Positions 19,192 through 26,808 of a DNA stretch of 64,000 nucleotides are shown here, one piece after another. The position numbers and the translations under genes are program-made. Numbering within the stretch: the stretch's first letter is position 1; every line of letters starts with the position of its first letter. The stretch is taken from positions 62,001 through 126,000 of the forward strand of contig JOGW01000017.1 in the NCBI GenBank assembly GCA_000721375.1, written 5' to 3'. The DNA comes from Streptomyces sp. NRRL B-3428 (GTDB taxonomy: Bacteria > Actinomycetota > Actinomycetes > Streptomycetales > Streptomycetaceae). The notes under the pieces are model-generated. The model ran no database searches, had not been told where the DNA came from, and saw only the letters and a list, made by a program, of their open reading frames with translations.

Positions 19192-19209
19192 GTAGTCAAA
19201 CTTGACTAC
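19192..19209. promoter_or_regulatory. PadR operator, copy 1 (exporter promoter)
   Basis: Perfect palindrome GTAGTCAA-N2-TTGACTAC, 16-33 nt upstream of the ATPase start codon. Shares its core with two other sites near this locus. Confidence 0.7.
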
Positions 19210-19238
19210 GCTCCCGAAGGTACTCCCCCGATCTCGGA

Positions 19239-19256
19239 TTAGTCAAACTTGATTAG
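19239..19256. promoter_or_regulatory. PadR operator, copy 2 (exporter promoter)
   Basis: Near-palindrome TAGTCAA-N2-TTGATTA, one mismatch to the consensus, centred about 47 bp from copy 1. Together they could bracket the exporter's promoter. Confidence 0.6.
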
Positions 19257-19364
19257 GGTGGAGGCCCCGCCGACACGACCCACGGCGCCTGGAAGTACTT
19301 CGCCTTCACCAAGTAGCGGCGGCAACAGCGCGGTGATTGAGCGAGCGGCACCCGGCGGACCGGG

Positions 19365-20015
19365 TCACTCCCGGTCCCCCGGGTGCCGCTCGTCCGTCGC
19401 GTACGGGTTCTCCTGATCCTGGGCGAGCACGCCCACGAACGGCTCGCCCTCCCCCGCGAACGTGTAGGCGCCGCCCTCGATCCGGCCGATCAGGCCACGC
19501 GTCCACTGCGCTCCCGCGTCCGCCGAGTGCACCCACAGATGCATGATCTCGCCGATGTGGCCCAGCTGTTCGGGCCCGCCCTCGGGGGTGTAGTACTCGG
19601 TGACGCCGGTCCGCCATGCCTCGATGGCCTCGACCCGCTTCTTCAGCAGGGCGATGGCCTCCTCGCGCGGCAGATCGACGATGAAGCCGATGGCCGAGGA
19701 GAGTACGTCCATTTTCTGGTCGTACGAGACGAGGGACTCCTTGAGCAGCGAGAAGTACTCCTCCGTGCCCTTGTCGGTCACCTCGTACTCGGTACGCGGC
19801 GGGCCGCCGGCCGTCGAGGGCGCCACCTCGTGGGCCCGCAGCAGGCCTTGCTTAGCCATCTGCTTGAGCGCGTGGTAGATCGAGCCCGGCTTGGCGTTGG
19901 ACCACTCGTGGGCGCCCCAGAACTCCAGGTCGTTGCGGACCTGGTAGCCGTGGGCGCGTCCGTGCATGCGGACGGCACCGAGGACGAGCAGACGGATCGC
20001 GGAGGGGCCTGACAT
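19365..20015 (-). CDS. PadR-family transcriptional regulator
   Basis: 216 residues. The winged helix is at residues 5-85 (LLVLGAVRMHGRAHGYQVRNDL, WSNAKPGSIYHALKQMAKQGLL, PPRTEYEVTDKGTEEY), followed by a helical C-terminal domain with a Trp-rich segment (HIGEIMHLWVHSADAGAQW) of the Vir-type PadR subgroup. ATG 20015 follows AAAGGA. Palindromes before itself and before the DrrAB-like operon indicate autoregulation and control of the exporter. The ligand is unknown. Confidence 0.9.
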   Translation of the reverse strand: MSGPSAIRLLVLGAVRMHGRAHGYQVRNDLEFWGAHEWSNAKPGSIYHALKQMAKQGLLRAHEVAPSTAGGPPRTEYEVTDKGTEEYFSLLKESLVSYDQKMDVLSSAIGFIVDLPREEAIALLKKRVEAIEAWRTGVTEYYTPEGGPEQLGHIGEIMHLWVHSADAGAQWTRGLIGRIEGGAYTFAGEGEPFVGVLAQDQENPYATDERHPGDRE

Positions 20016-20063
20016 GCACGGGTCCTTTCGGCGCGGAAGCACAGGCGAAGCACAGGCGGCTTT

Positions 20064-20081
20064 CTATTCAATTTTGACTAG
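20064..20081. promoter_or_regulatory. PadR operator, copy 3 (padR's own promoter)
   Basis: TATTCAA-N2-TTGACTA, one mismatch to the palindrome found twice before the exporter operon, 49-66 nt upstream of the regulator's start codon. Confidence 0.6.
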
Positions 20082-20127
20082 GTTACCCGTACGGCTACGA
20101 AGGCGATCCCCATCCAAAAGAGACGCC

Positions 20128-20682
20128 CTAGCCCCAGCTCTGGCCGCTCTCCCCACGCTCCTCGGCCACCAGATCCCACGCCGACTTCCCGTCCAGCGAC
20201 TCCCGGATGATGTCCGCGTGCCCCGCGTGCCGGTTGATCTCGCGGACCAGGTGCAGCGCGACCCAGCGCACCGAGACCTCCTCCTTGGGGAACCAGGGCG
20301 CCTCGGGGAGGGGGAACGAAGCGTTCAGATCGGGCGCCGAGCGGATGAACTCCTCGGTCTCGTCCGCCACTTGCTTCCAGTACGCGAGCTGCGAGGCCAC
20401 CGTCTCGTCCCCGACGAGCGTGAAGCACTCGTGCCAGTTGCTCTCGTCACGCTGCACGCGCTCCGGCTCACCCTTGGCGCGCGCGATCCAGCCCTGTTCC
20501 GTCTCGGCGACATGCTTGAGCAGACCGGCCAGCGAGAGCTCGCTCGCACTGGGCTTGGACGAGGCCTGCTCGTCGCTCAGACCGAGCACCGAGCGGCGGA
20601 TACCGCCGCGCGCCTCCTCGATGAAGTTGAGCAGCGCGCCGCGCTCGTCGCCGTGAGCCTCTGCCGATACGTGGGTGACCAT
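20128..20682 (-). CDS. DinB-family protein (DUF664)
   Basis: 184 residues with the four-helix DinB layout: LLNFIEEARGGIRRSVLGLSDEQ, LAGLLKHVAETEQGWIAR with a likely metal His, and VALHLVREINRHAGHADIIRE with the second and third His. The family binds a divalent metal and includes thiol transferases (for example mycothiol- or bacillithiol-dependent). A thiol-transferase role is possible but cannot be decided. Stands alone between the PadR and aldehyde dehydrogenase genes. Confidence 0.88.
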   Translation of the reverse strand: MVTHVSAEAHGDERGALLNFIEEARGGIRRSVLGLSDEQASSKPSASELSLAGLLKHVAETEQGWIARAKGEPERVQRDESNWHECFTLVGDETVASQLAYWKQVADETEEFIRSAPDLNASFPLPEAPWFPKEEVSVRWVALHLVREINRHAGHADIIRESLDGKSAWDLVAEERGESGQSWG

Positions 20683-20772
20683 GATCCGTCCGCCTTTCGG
20701 GGCGTCTGTCCCTTGCTGACAGAAACCACGCTACGGACCCTTGCGGTCAGCCGCTGTCCTAGATGCGCACGG

Positions 20773-22230
20773 TTACAGAGGGAACTCGCTCCGTCCGTGC
20801 TGCACCGAGATCCACTTCTGTGTGGTGAAGGCCTCGACGGTCGCGTCGCCGTTCAGCCGCCCGAGCCCCGAGTGCTTCTCGCCGCCGAAGGCGACGAAGG
20901 GCTCGTCGTGCACCGTGCCGTCGTTGACGTGCATCATCCCGGTCTCGATGCGCTTGGCGAAGCGGACGCCGCGCTCGACGTCGCCGGAGTGCACGGCGCC
21001 GCTCAGGCCGTACGGGGTGTCGTTGGCGATCCGTACCGCATGGTCCTCGTCGTCGAAGGGCACGAGGAGCACCACCGGACCGAAGATCTCCTGGCGCAGG
21101 ATCGGGGAGTCGGCGGGCAGACCGGTCAGGACGGACGGCTCGACGAGATTGCCGACGGTGCGGCCGTGGATCAGCGCGGTCGCACCCTCGTCCAGCGCCT
21201 GCTGCACGACGGTGGCCAGCGCGTTGGCCTGGAACTCGTCGATCACCGGGCCGATATGGGTCTCCGGGTCCCTCGGGTCGCCGGTCTTGAGTGCCCGTAC
21301 GCGCGCGAGGAACTTCTCCGTGAAGACCTCCCACAGCGAGCGGTCCACCAGGATGCGGTTGGCCGCCATGCAGACCTGGCCCTGGTAGACGAAGCGGCTG
21401 AAGATCGCCGCGTCCACCGCGTAGTCCACATCGGCGTCGTCGAGCACAACCAGCGCGCTGTTTCCGCTGAGTTCGAGGATGGCCTTCTTGAAGTGGGCGG
21501 CCGTGACGGCGCCCACATGGCGGCCGACGCGGTCGGAGCCCGCGAAGGAGATCACCTTGGGGACCGGGTGCTCGATGAGCGCGTCGCCGATCTCCGCGAT
21601 ATCCGTGATCAGGACATTGAGCAGACCGGGCGGCAGGCCCGCGTCCTCGAAGATCTTGGCTATCAGGCCGCCGCCGACCACCGGGGTGTTCTGGTTCGGC
21701 TTGATCACCACGCCGTTGCCCAGCGCGAGCGCCGGCGCCACGGACTTCATCGTCACCAGGAAGGGGAAGTTGAAGGGGCTGATCACGCCCACGACGCCGA
21801 CCGGGATCCGGTAGAGCCGGTTCTCCTTGCCGTCCGTCGACGAGGCGAGGATGCGGCCCTCGGGGATCAGCGCGAGCTGGATCGCCTCGCGCAGGAACTC
21901 CTTGGCGAGATGCACCTCGTAGCGCGCCTTGAGCCGGGTGCCGCCCAGCTCGTCCATGATCGCCTCGACGATCTCGTCCTCGCGCTCCTCCGTGATGCGA
22001 AGTGCCCGTTCGATGACGGCTCTTCTGGCATACGGGGAGGTCTCGCCCCATGACTTCTGGACGCGCTCGGACGCACGGTAGGCCTCGTCGACCTCGAAGC
22101 GCGAGGCCACGGTGATGGCTACGAGCTTCTCCCCGTTGTACGGGTTGAAGTCGATGATGTCCCACGAGCCGTTGCCCGTACGCCACTCACCGTCGATGTA
22201 CTGCCGGCCCAGGTCGGTGAAGAAGGACAT
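20773..22230 (-). CDS. Aldehyde dehydrogenase (NAD(P)-dependent)
   Basis: 485 residues with all catalytic parts: N154 in SPFNFPF, E253 in LELSGNSA, nucleophile C287 in GQVCMAANR, and GPVVLLVPFDDEDHAVRIANDTPYGLS near the end (shown in part). The sequence resembles the benzaldehyde/aromatic aldehyde branch (KENRLYRIPVGVVGVISPF), though the substrate is unproven. ATG 22230 follows AAGGGG; a longer frame to 22290 has no ribosome site. Confidence 0.92.
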   Translation of the reverse strand: MSFFTDLGRQYIDGEWRTGNGSWDIIDFNPYNGEKLVAITVASRFEVDEAYRASERVQKSWGETSPYARRAVIERALRITEEREDEIVEAIMDELGGTRLKARYEVHLAKEFLREAIQLALIPEGRILASSTDGKENRLYRIPVGVVGVISPFNFPFLVTMKSVAPALALGNGVVIKPNQNTPVVGGGLIAKIFEDAGLPPGLLNVLITDIAEIGDALIEHPVPKVISFAGSDRVGRHVGAVTAAHFKKAILELSGNSALVVLDDADVDYAVDAAIFSRFVYQGQVCMAANRILVDRSLWEVFTEKFLARVRALKTGDPRDPETHIGPVIDEFQANALATVVQQALDEGATALIHGRTVGNLVEPSVLTGLPADSPILRQEIFGPVVLLVPFDDEDHAVRIANDTPYGLSGAVHSGDVERGVRFAKRIETGMMHVNDGTVHDEPFVAFGGEKHSGLGRLNGDATVEAFTTQKWISVQHGRSEFPL

Positions 22231-22327
22231 GCGACCCCTTACCGCGTTCCCGCGATCCCCGCTCTGCTGAACACACCCTGTTGAACACATTCGACAGAAC
22301 CTGATAACACGTCATCGTACTTGTGTT

Positions 22328-23191
22328 TCAGGACAGTTGGAGTAGACCACGGAGGAGATCGCGGGTCTGGACCGGATTCGGACTGTCGCTCTGCAGCCTC
22401 TCCATGGCCTTCTCGTACTGCGCGACTTCTTCACGCTTGTCGAGGTACAGGGCGCTGGTCAGCTGTTCCAGGTAGACCACGTCGGAAAGGTCCGATTCGG
22501 GGAAGCGCAGCAGAGCGAAGGCACCCGACTCCCCTGAGTGGCCGCCGAAGCTGAACGGCATCACTTGAAGGGTGACATTCGGCCGTTCCGAGACCTCGAT
22601 CAAATGCTCCAACTGACCGCGCATGACCGTTCGGTCACCATACGGGCGGCGCAGCGCGGCCTCGTCGAGCACGCAGTGCAGCTGCGGACCGCGCTCGTCG
22701 ACGAGCAGCTTCTGCCGCTCGAGGCGCAGCGCGACACGGCGCTCGACCTCCGCGCGGCTGATGTTGTCCGCGTTGCGTGTGACGACCGCGTGGGCGTACG
22801 CCTCGGTCTGCAACAGGCCGTGCACGAACTGCACTTCGTAGGCGCGGATCAAGGAGGCGGCACCTTCGAGACCCACATAGGTCTGAAACCAGCCGGGCAG
22901 CACATCCGAGTAACTGTGCCACCAGCCCGCCAAGTTGGCCTCGCGGGCAAGATCAAGGAGAGGCCCGCGTTCGGCCTCGGCCGTGACGCCGTACAGCGTC
23001 AACAGGTCCTCCACGTCCCTCGCCTTGAAGCTCACCCGTCCCAACTCCATGCGGCTGATCTTCGATTCGGAGGCACGGATCGAGTAGCCGGCCTGCTCAC
23101 GGGTGATCCCGCGCGACTCCCGCAGGCGCCGCAGCTGCGACCCCAACAAGATGCGCCGCACCACCGAGCCGCTCGACTCCCCAGCCGTCAC
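22328..23191 (-). CDS. XRE-family regulator with DUF5753 (WhiJ-like)
   Basis: 287 residues. An N-terminal helix-turn-helix (LGSQLRRLRESRGITREQAGYSIRAS, in part) is followed by a ~190-residue DUF5753 domain (WFQTYVGLEGAASLIRAYE ... MPFSFGGHSGESGAF). This is the WhiJ-like class, with many paralogues in Streptomyces, each usually beside a DUF397 gene and an RsbW-like ATPase gene; both are present here. I choose the GTG at 23191 because GGAGG is correctly spaced; a TTG at 23200 lies too close to it. Likely controls the neighbouring pair. Confidence 0.9.
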   Translation of the reverse strand: MTAGESSGSVVRRILLGSQLRRLRESRGITREQAGYSIRASESKISRMELGRVSFKARDVEDLLTLYGVTAEAERGPLLDLAREANLAGWWHSYSDVLPGWFQTYVGLEGAASLIRAYEVQFVHGLLQTEAYAHAVVTRNADNISRAEVERRVALRLERQKLLVDERGPQLHCVLDEAALRRPYGDRTVMRGQLEHLIEVSERPNVTLQVMPFSFGGHSGESGAFALLRFPESDLSDVVYLEQLTSALYLDKREEVAQYEKAMERLQSDSPNPVQTRDLLRGLLQLS

Positions 23192-23365
23192 TGACTTCAA
23201 CCCTCCCAGGCCCCTTCAGGCCCCCTGTAGGTGCCGAAGTCTGCCATTAAACGCTTCTGCGCGTACTCATTCGGTTACAGAAACAGGACTCTCACAGAAC
23301 GACTACGAAAGAATACGCAGGAAGAAATAAGCAAGAACTGGTACTTGAAGGTCCAACTCCGGCAC

Positions 23366-23389
23366 GTGCACGTGCATCTGCCCTTGCAT
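23366..23389 (+). promoter_or_regulatory. Shared regulatory element, copy 1 (before the ATPase gene)
   Basis: 24-nt element beginning GTGCACGTGCATCTGCCC, ending 78 nt before the ATPase start. The same element (one mismatch) lies inverted at 24377-24400, 77 nt before the DUF397 start, so it has the same orientation and distance to both genes. Contains the overlapping palindrome TGCACGTGCA. Confidence 0.7.
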
Positions 23390-23467
23390 CCGCCGTACGC
23401 ATTCGGAACGATGGGCCGCGCGCACCACCGCAACATCGCTACGGCCGCGGAACCGGGAGTGCCTCGC

Positions 23468-23971
23468 ATGGGGACGAATGGATCGACCATGCTCGAGCCG
23501 TTACGGCAGGGGCTTCCCCCCATCGACCCCTCCGCGGTGTCGAGTGCGGCCTCCTGCGCCCTGCCCGCCCGCTACGAAGCGGTGCGCGGAGCACGGCAGT
23601 TCACCCGCAGCACGCTGACCGAGTGGCAGCTCGACGACCGGTTCGACGATGTCGCCCTTGTCGTCTCCGAGCTCGTCACCAACGCGCTGCGGCATGCACT
23701 CCCCGCCGACACGGTGCGCGCCGACGACGGGGCGCCGGTCAGGCTGCATCTGATGCGCTGGAGCTCACGTCTGGTGTGTGCGGTGCGCGATCCCAGCCAG
23801 GAGAGCCCCGTCTCGCGCGAGGACGAGGCGTACGAGGACTTCTCGGCCGAGTGCGGCCGCGGTCTCTTCCTGGTCGAGTCCTTCGCCGACAGCTGGGGCT
23901 GGCATCCGCTGGCCGGGACGCTGGGCGGCAAGGTGGTGTGGGCGCTGTTCCGGCTGGACGGCACGGAATAG
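23468..23971 (+). CDS. RsbW-like ATP-binding regulatory protein
   Basis: 167 residues with the GHKL/HATPase fold of anti-sigma kinases: VALVVSELVTNALRHAL (N box), LVCAVRDPS and ECGRGLFLVESFADSWGW (G boxes). Cytosolic. In Streptomyces such proteins act as orphan anti-sigma or switch proteins next to XRE/DUF397 regulators, as here. The ATG at 23468 has GGGAG at 8 nt; an open frame reaching back to 23231 passes through AT-rich sequence without coding bias and is rejected. Confidence 0.88.
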   Translation: MGTNGSTMLEPLRQGLPPIDPSAVSSAASCALPARYEAVRGARQFTRSTLTEWQLDDRFDDVALVVSELVTNALRHALPADTVRADDGAPVRLHLMRWSSRLVCAVRDPSQESPVSREDEAYEDFSAECGRGLFLVESFADSWGWHPLAGTLGGKVVWALFRLDGTE

Positions 23972-23988
23972 CCCTTGTCCGTAAGAGA

Positions 23989-24027
23989 GTTGGGGCCGGC
24001 ACCCGGGTTGGGTGTCCCGGCCCCAAC
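23989..24027. terminator. Bidirectional terminator between ATPase and DUF397 genes
   Basis: Perfect 11-bp outer arms (GTTGGGGCCGG, 23989-23999, with 24017-24027) and a 5-bp inner pairing CACCC/GGGTG, between two convergent genes. Confidence 0.75.
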
Positions 24028-24056
24028 GCGTTCGGGCCCCGCCGGCCAGGCCGCTC

Positions 24057-24299
24057 TCAGGCCCCGGCTATCAGATGGTCGAACTCGCCGTCCTTCACCC
24101 CGGCCAGCATCGCCTCGATCTCCGCGCGCGTGTAGACCAGCGCGGGACCGTCGGGGAAGCGCGAGTTGCGCATGGCCACCCGCCCCTCCGACAGTTTGGC
24201 GAACTCCACGCAGGCGCCCTGGGAGTTGCTGTGCCGGCTCTTCTGCCAGACGACCCCGTCGAGCTCTGTGGCCGCCATACCGTTGTACGCGTGGTCCAC
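24057..24299 (-). CDS. DUF397 domain protein
   Basis: 80 residues, almost wholly the DUF397 domain: WQKSRHSNSQGACVEFAKL, VAMRNSRFPDGPALVYTRAE and the end motif AMLAGVKDGEFDHL. These small proteins pair with WhiJ-like XRE regulators and are thought to modulate them, in a toxin/antitoxin-like or switch arrangement. GTG 24299 follows GGGAGCG; an ATG at 24278 is a weaker alternative. The shared 24-nt element stands 77 nt upstream. Confidence 0.9.
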   Translation of the reverse strand: MDHAYNGMAATELDGVVWQKSRHSNSQGACVEFAKLSEGRVAMRNSRFPDGPALVYTRAEIEAMLAGVKDGEFDHLIAGA

Positions 24300-24376
24300 A
24301 AGTCGCTCCCGTTGGCACTGTGACTGATGATTCTGTGCGGTCAACTGCCCCGGATCATAGCTGTGTTCACCTGCAT

Positions 24377-24400
24377 ATGCATGGGCAGATGCACGTGCAC
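24377..24400 (-). promoter_or_regulatory. Shared regulatory element, copy 2 (before the DUF397 gene)
   Basis: Inverted copy of the element at 23366-23389 with one mismatch, 77 nt upstream of the DUF397 start. On the minus strand TATGAT follows about 20 nt downstream of the element and could be a -10 hexamer. The rest of 24300-24565 shows no other feature. Confidence 0.7.
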
Positions 24401-24565
24401 GCGGGGTGCGCGCCTGGTTACAGCGTCGGGAGCGCTCCCCTCGGAACACTTCGAGCACGGCTTCAAGACCCTGGAGCCTCGTCCACCGACTGAGACGCGT
24501 CCCGCGCCCTTCCGGCTCCGGCGTCCAGGTGATCGTCCGGTACACGACGGCGCCACCGGCGGCTG

Positions 24566-26728
24566 TCAGGGCGCCGGCGGTGCCGGTTGCAGCGCGTCCG
24601 ACAGCTCGTCGAGGGCGTCGAGCAGCAGCCGCGCCCCGCGCAGCACCACCCGGTCGGGTACCCCCTCGCCGTCCCAGTTCTCCAGGCACTCCCGTACGGG
24701 CTTCCAGTCCGGCACCCTGCGTTCACGCACCGCCTTCGCACCCTGGTCCGCCGACTCCCGCAGGGCGTCGGCGAGTTGGGCCGCGGCCGGTACGGGGGTG
24801 GCGCCGCGCTCGGGGAGATGGGCCTCCATCAGCATGCCGATCCGGGCGATCTGGGCCAGCGCCTCACCGGCTCCGTCGGCCGCCGCGCGGGAGAGTCCTC
24901 GATGGCGTACGGGTTCGGTGGCGGCCCGGGCCAGCGCGTCCTGCCAGGCGATACGGGCGCCGCGCGCATCGAGCAGCGCCTCGCGTACGTCGCCGCAGGC
25001 ATGACCTGCGGGCTCGGCGTAGTGGGCGACCACCGCGGCCGCGTAACGCCCGTCCGCGGCAAGCCAGTCGGCCAGCTTCGTCCGCAGCCGCGGAGTCTCC
25101 CAGGCCGGGTAGACGGCGTACGAGATCATCGCGAGCGCGCCGCCGAGCAGAGTGAGCAGCACGCGTTCGTACACGGTCTGGCCGACGTCCGCGCCGATCA
25201 TGCCGAGCAGGAACACCACGTAAGCGGCGATGCAGACCTGGACCACGGAGTAGCCGGTGCGCATCAGGAGGTACGTCAGGCCCGCACAGATGATCACGAG
25301 GGTGGCGGAGAGCGGTACGCCGGGGTCCGTGGCGTACACGATGACCGAGGCGAAAGCCACGCCGACGAGCGTGCCGCCGAAGCGGGCGACCGCGCGGCCG
25401 TAGGTCTGCGAGAAGTCGGGGCGCATGACCATCACGGAGGCCATCGGCGCCCAGTAGCCGTGGCCGAACGGCAGGAAGTGGCCGAGCACGTAGCCGACGA
25501 CCGCCACCGCCGTCACCCGGATCGCATGCCGCAGATAGGGCGAGCCGCTCCTGAGCTCGTCCTTGATCTTGCGGGCGGCGAGGGGGCCGAGGGCGGGGAC
25601 GCTGGGGCGGATGAGGGGGATGGGGCGGGTGTCGGACTGGGAGTGCGCCGCGGCCGGTGCCTGTGCGGGACGGGGCGGCCGGCCGCGCACGGGGACGACC
25701 AGGGCGAGGCGTTCCATGAGGCTGCCAGGGGCGGCTGCCGCGGTGTCGGGGGCGGCCGTCTCGACCACGTCGTCGAGCAGGGCGGCCAGACGGGTCGCCG
25801 CGCGGTGGGCCGGTCCGGTGAGGATCGCGCCGGTGTCGGGGGTGCGCAGGGCGGCCACGGCCGCGGGCGGCAGCACGACCTGCTCGCCGCGGCGGATCGC
25901 GCGGGCCGCCGCGTCGAGGATCGCGCCGGCGGCCGCGAGGAGTTCGCGTACGCGGTCACGCTCGGGACCTTCCTCCGGTACGCCGACGGCCGGGTCGGCC
26001 AGCGAGGCGAGCACCGGGCGGATACGTTCCGCCAGGCCGCGCGCACCGTGCAGTTCGGCCGGGCGGGTGCGGGCCTGGCGTGCGGTCAGGGCGGCCGCGT
26101 CGCGGGCCTGCATCAGCGGCACGGGGTCGAACGGCGCGATCGGGTCGTGCCGCAGCCGGCGCGCGTAGTCCCCCTCGGCCGCCAGCGCACCGGCGAGCGC
26201 GTCGCGCTGCGCGCCCCAGCGGCGGATCGGGAAGAGCACGATCAGGGCCGCCTGGGTGAGCCCGCCCACGAAGATGATCATGGCGTGGAGGGCGGCCCCG
26301 GCGACGGAGGTCGGGATGGTGACGGTGACCAGGACCATGCCGACGTTGGACGCGGCGATCACCCCGACGGTCGGGCCGAGTGCCCAGCTCAGGCCCGAGA
26401 TGAAGGTCCACACGGCGAGCAGCGCGAGGAGGATCAGCAGATGCGCGCCGGCGAGGTAGCCGAGGAAGGTGGTCGCGGCCAGGGTCGTGCCCGAGGCGAG
26501 CGCGAGCACCGGGCGGGGGCGCCAGCTGCGCTGATACGTGGCGATGCCGGCCTGCAGGGCGCCGAAGGCCGAGCTGACGGCGGCTTCGGGGCCGGAGACC
26601 AGCAGGAAGAAGCAGACGACGAGGGCGAGGCCGGTGGTGGCGCGCAGGGCCAGGAGAGGTTCGAGTCGGCTCCGCTCGACCTTCAGGCCCGAGCGGGTGG
26701 TCTCTTTCAAGGCTCGGAGCCAACTCAC
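24566..26728 (-). CDS. FUSC-family inner membrane exporter (aromatic-acid/fusaric-acid type)
   Basis: 720 residues in the FUSC layout: N-terminal block of about six membrane segments (30-170), a long soluble helical region (175-400), a second membrane block (about 405-560, FGHGYWAPMASVMVMRPDFSQTYGRA) and a soluble tail with GARIAWQDALARA. Relatives include AaeB and the YccS group that export aromatic acids or polyamine-like compounds; the substrate is unknown. Monocistronic; start ATG 26728. Confidence 0.88.
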   Translation of the reverse strand: MSWLRALKETTRSGLKVERSRLEPLLALRATTGLALVVCFFLLVSGPEAAVSSAFGALQAGIATYQRSWRPRPVLALASGTTLAATTFLGYLAGAHLLILLALLAVWTFISGLSWALGPTVGVIAASNVGMVLVTVTIPTSVAGAALHAMIIFVGGLTQAALIVLFPIRRWGAQRDALAGALAAEGDYARRLRHDPIAPFDPVPLMQARDAAALTARQARTRPAELHGARGLAERIRPVLASLADPAVGVPEEGPERDRVRELLAAAGAILDAAARAIRRGEQVVLPPAAVAALRTPDTGAILTGPAHRAATRLAALLDDVVETAAPDTAAAAPGSLMERLALVVPVRGRPPRPAQAPAAAHSQSDTRPIPLIRPSVPALGPLAARKIKDELRSGSPYLRHAIRVTAVAVVGYVLGHFLPFGHGYWAPMASVMVMRPDFSQTYGRAVARFGGTLVGVAFASVIVYATDPGVPLSATLVIICAGLTYLLMRTGYSVVQVCIAAYVVFLLGMIGADVGQTVYERVLLTLLGGALAMISYAVYPAWETPRLRTKLADWLAADGRYAAAVVAHYAEPAGHACGDVREALLDARGARIAWQDALARAATEPVRHRGLSRAAADGAGEALAQIARIGMLMEAHLPERGATPVPAAAQLADALRESADQGAKAVRERRVPDWKPVRECLENWDGEGVPDRVVLRGARLLLDALDELSDALQPAPPAP

Positions 26729-26753
26729 CCGGTAAGGATACGTCCGGTATCGG

Positions 26754-26806
26754 GTGGTTTGGGTGGGCGAGTGCGCGGGTGCGGGGTGGGTGAGTGTGTG
26801 GGTGAG
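26754..26806 (+). repeat. G-rich stretch between FUSC and DUF2786 genes
   Basis: Runs of GGG/GGGG separated by short T/C/A spacers, enough for a four-stranded G-quadruplex on the plus strand. It occupies the whole gap behind the DUF2786 stop and ahead of the FUSC start (both genes minus strand). Function, if any, is unknown. Confidence 0.35.
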
Positions 26807-26808
26807 CG

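Noticed and set aside
23231..23467. 79-residue N-terminal extension of the RsbW-like ATPase
   Set aside because: AT-rich, no third-position bias, and it would cover the regulatory element; a good ribosome site precedes ATG 23468.
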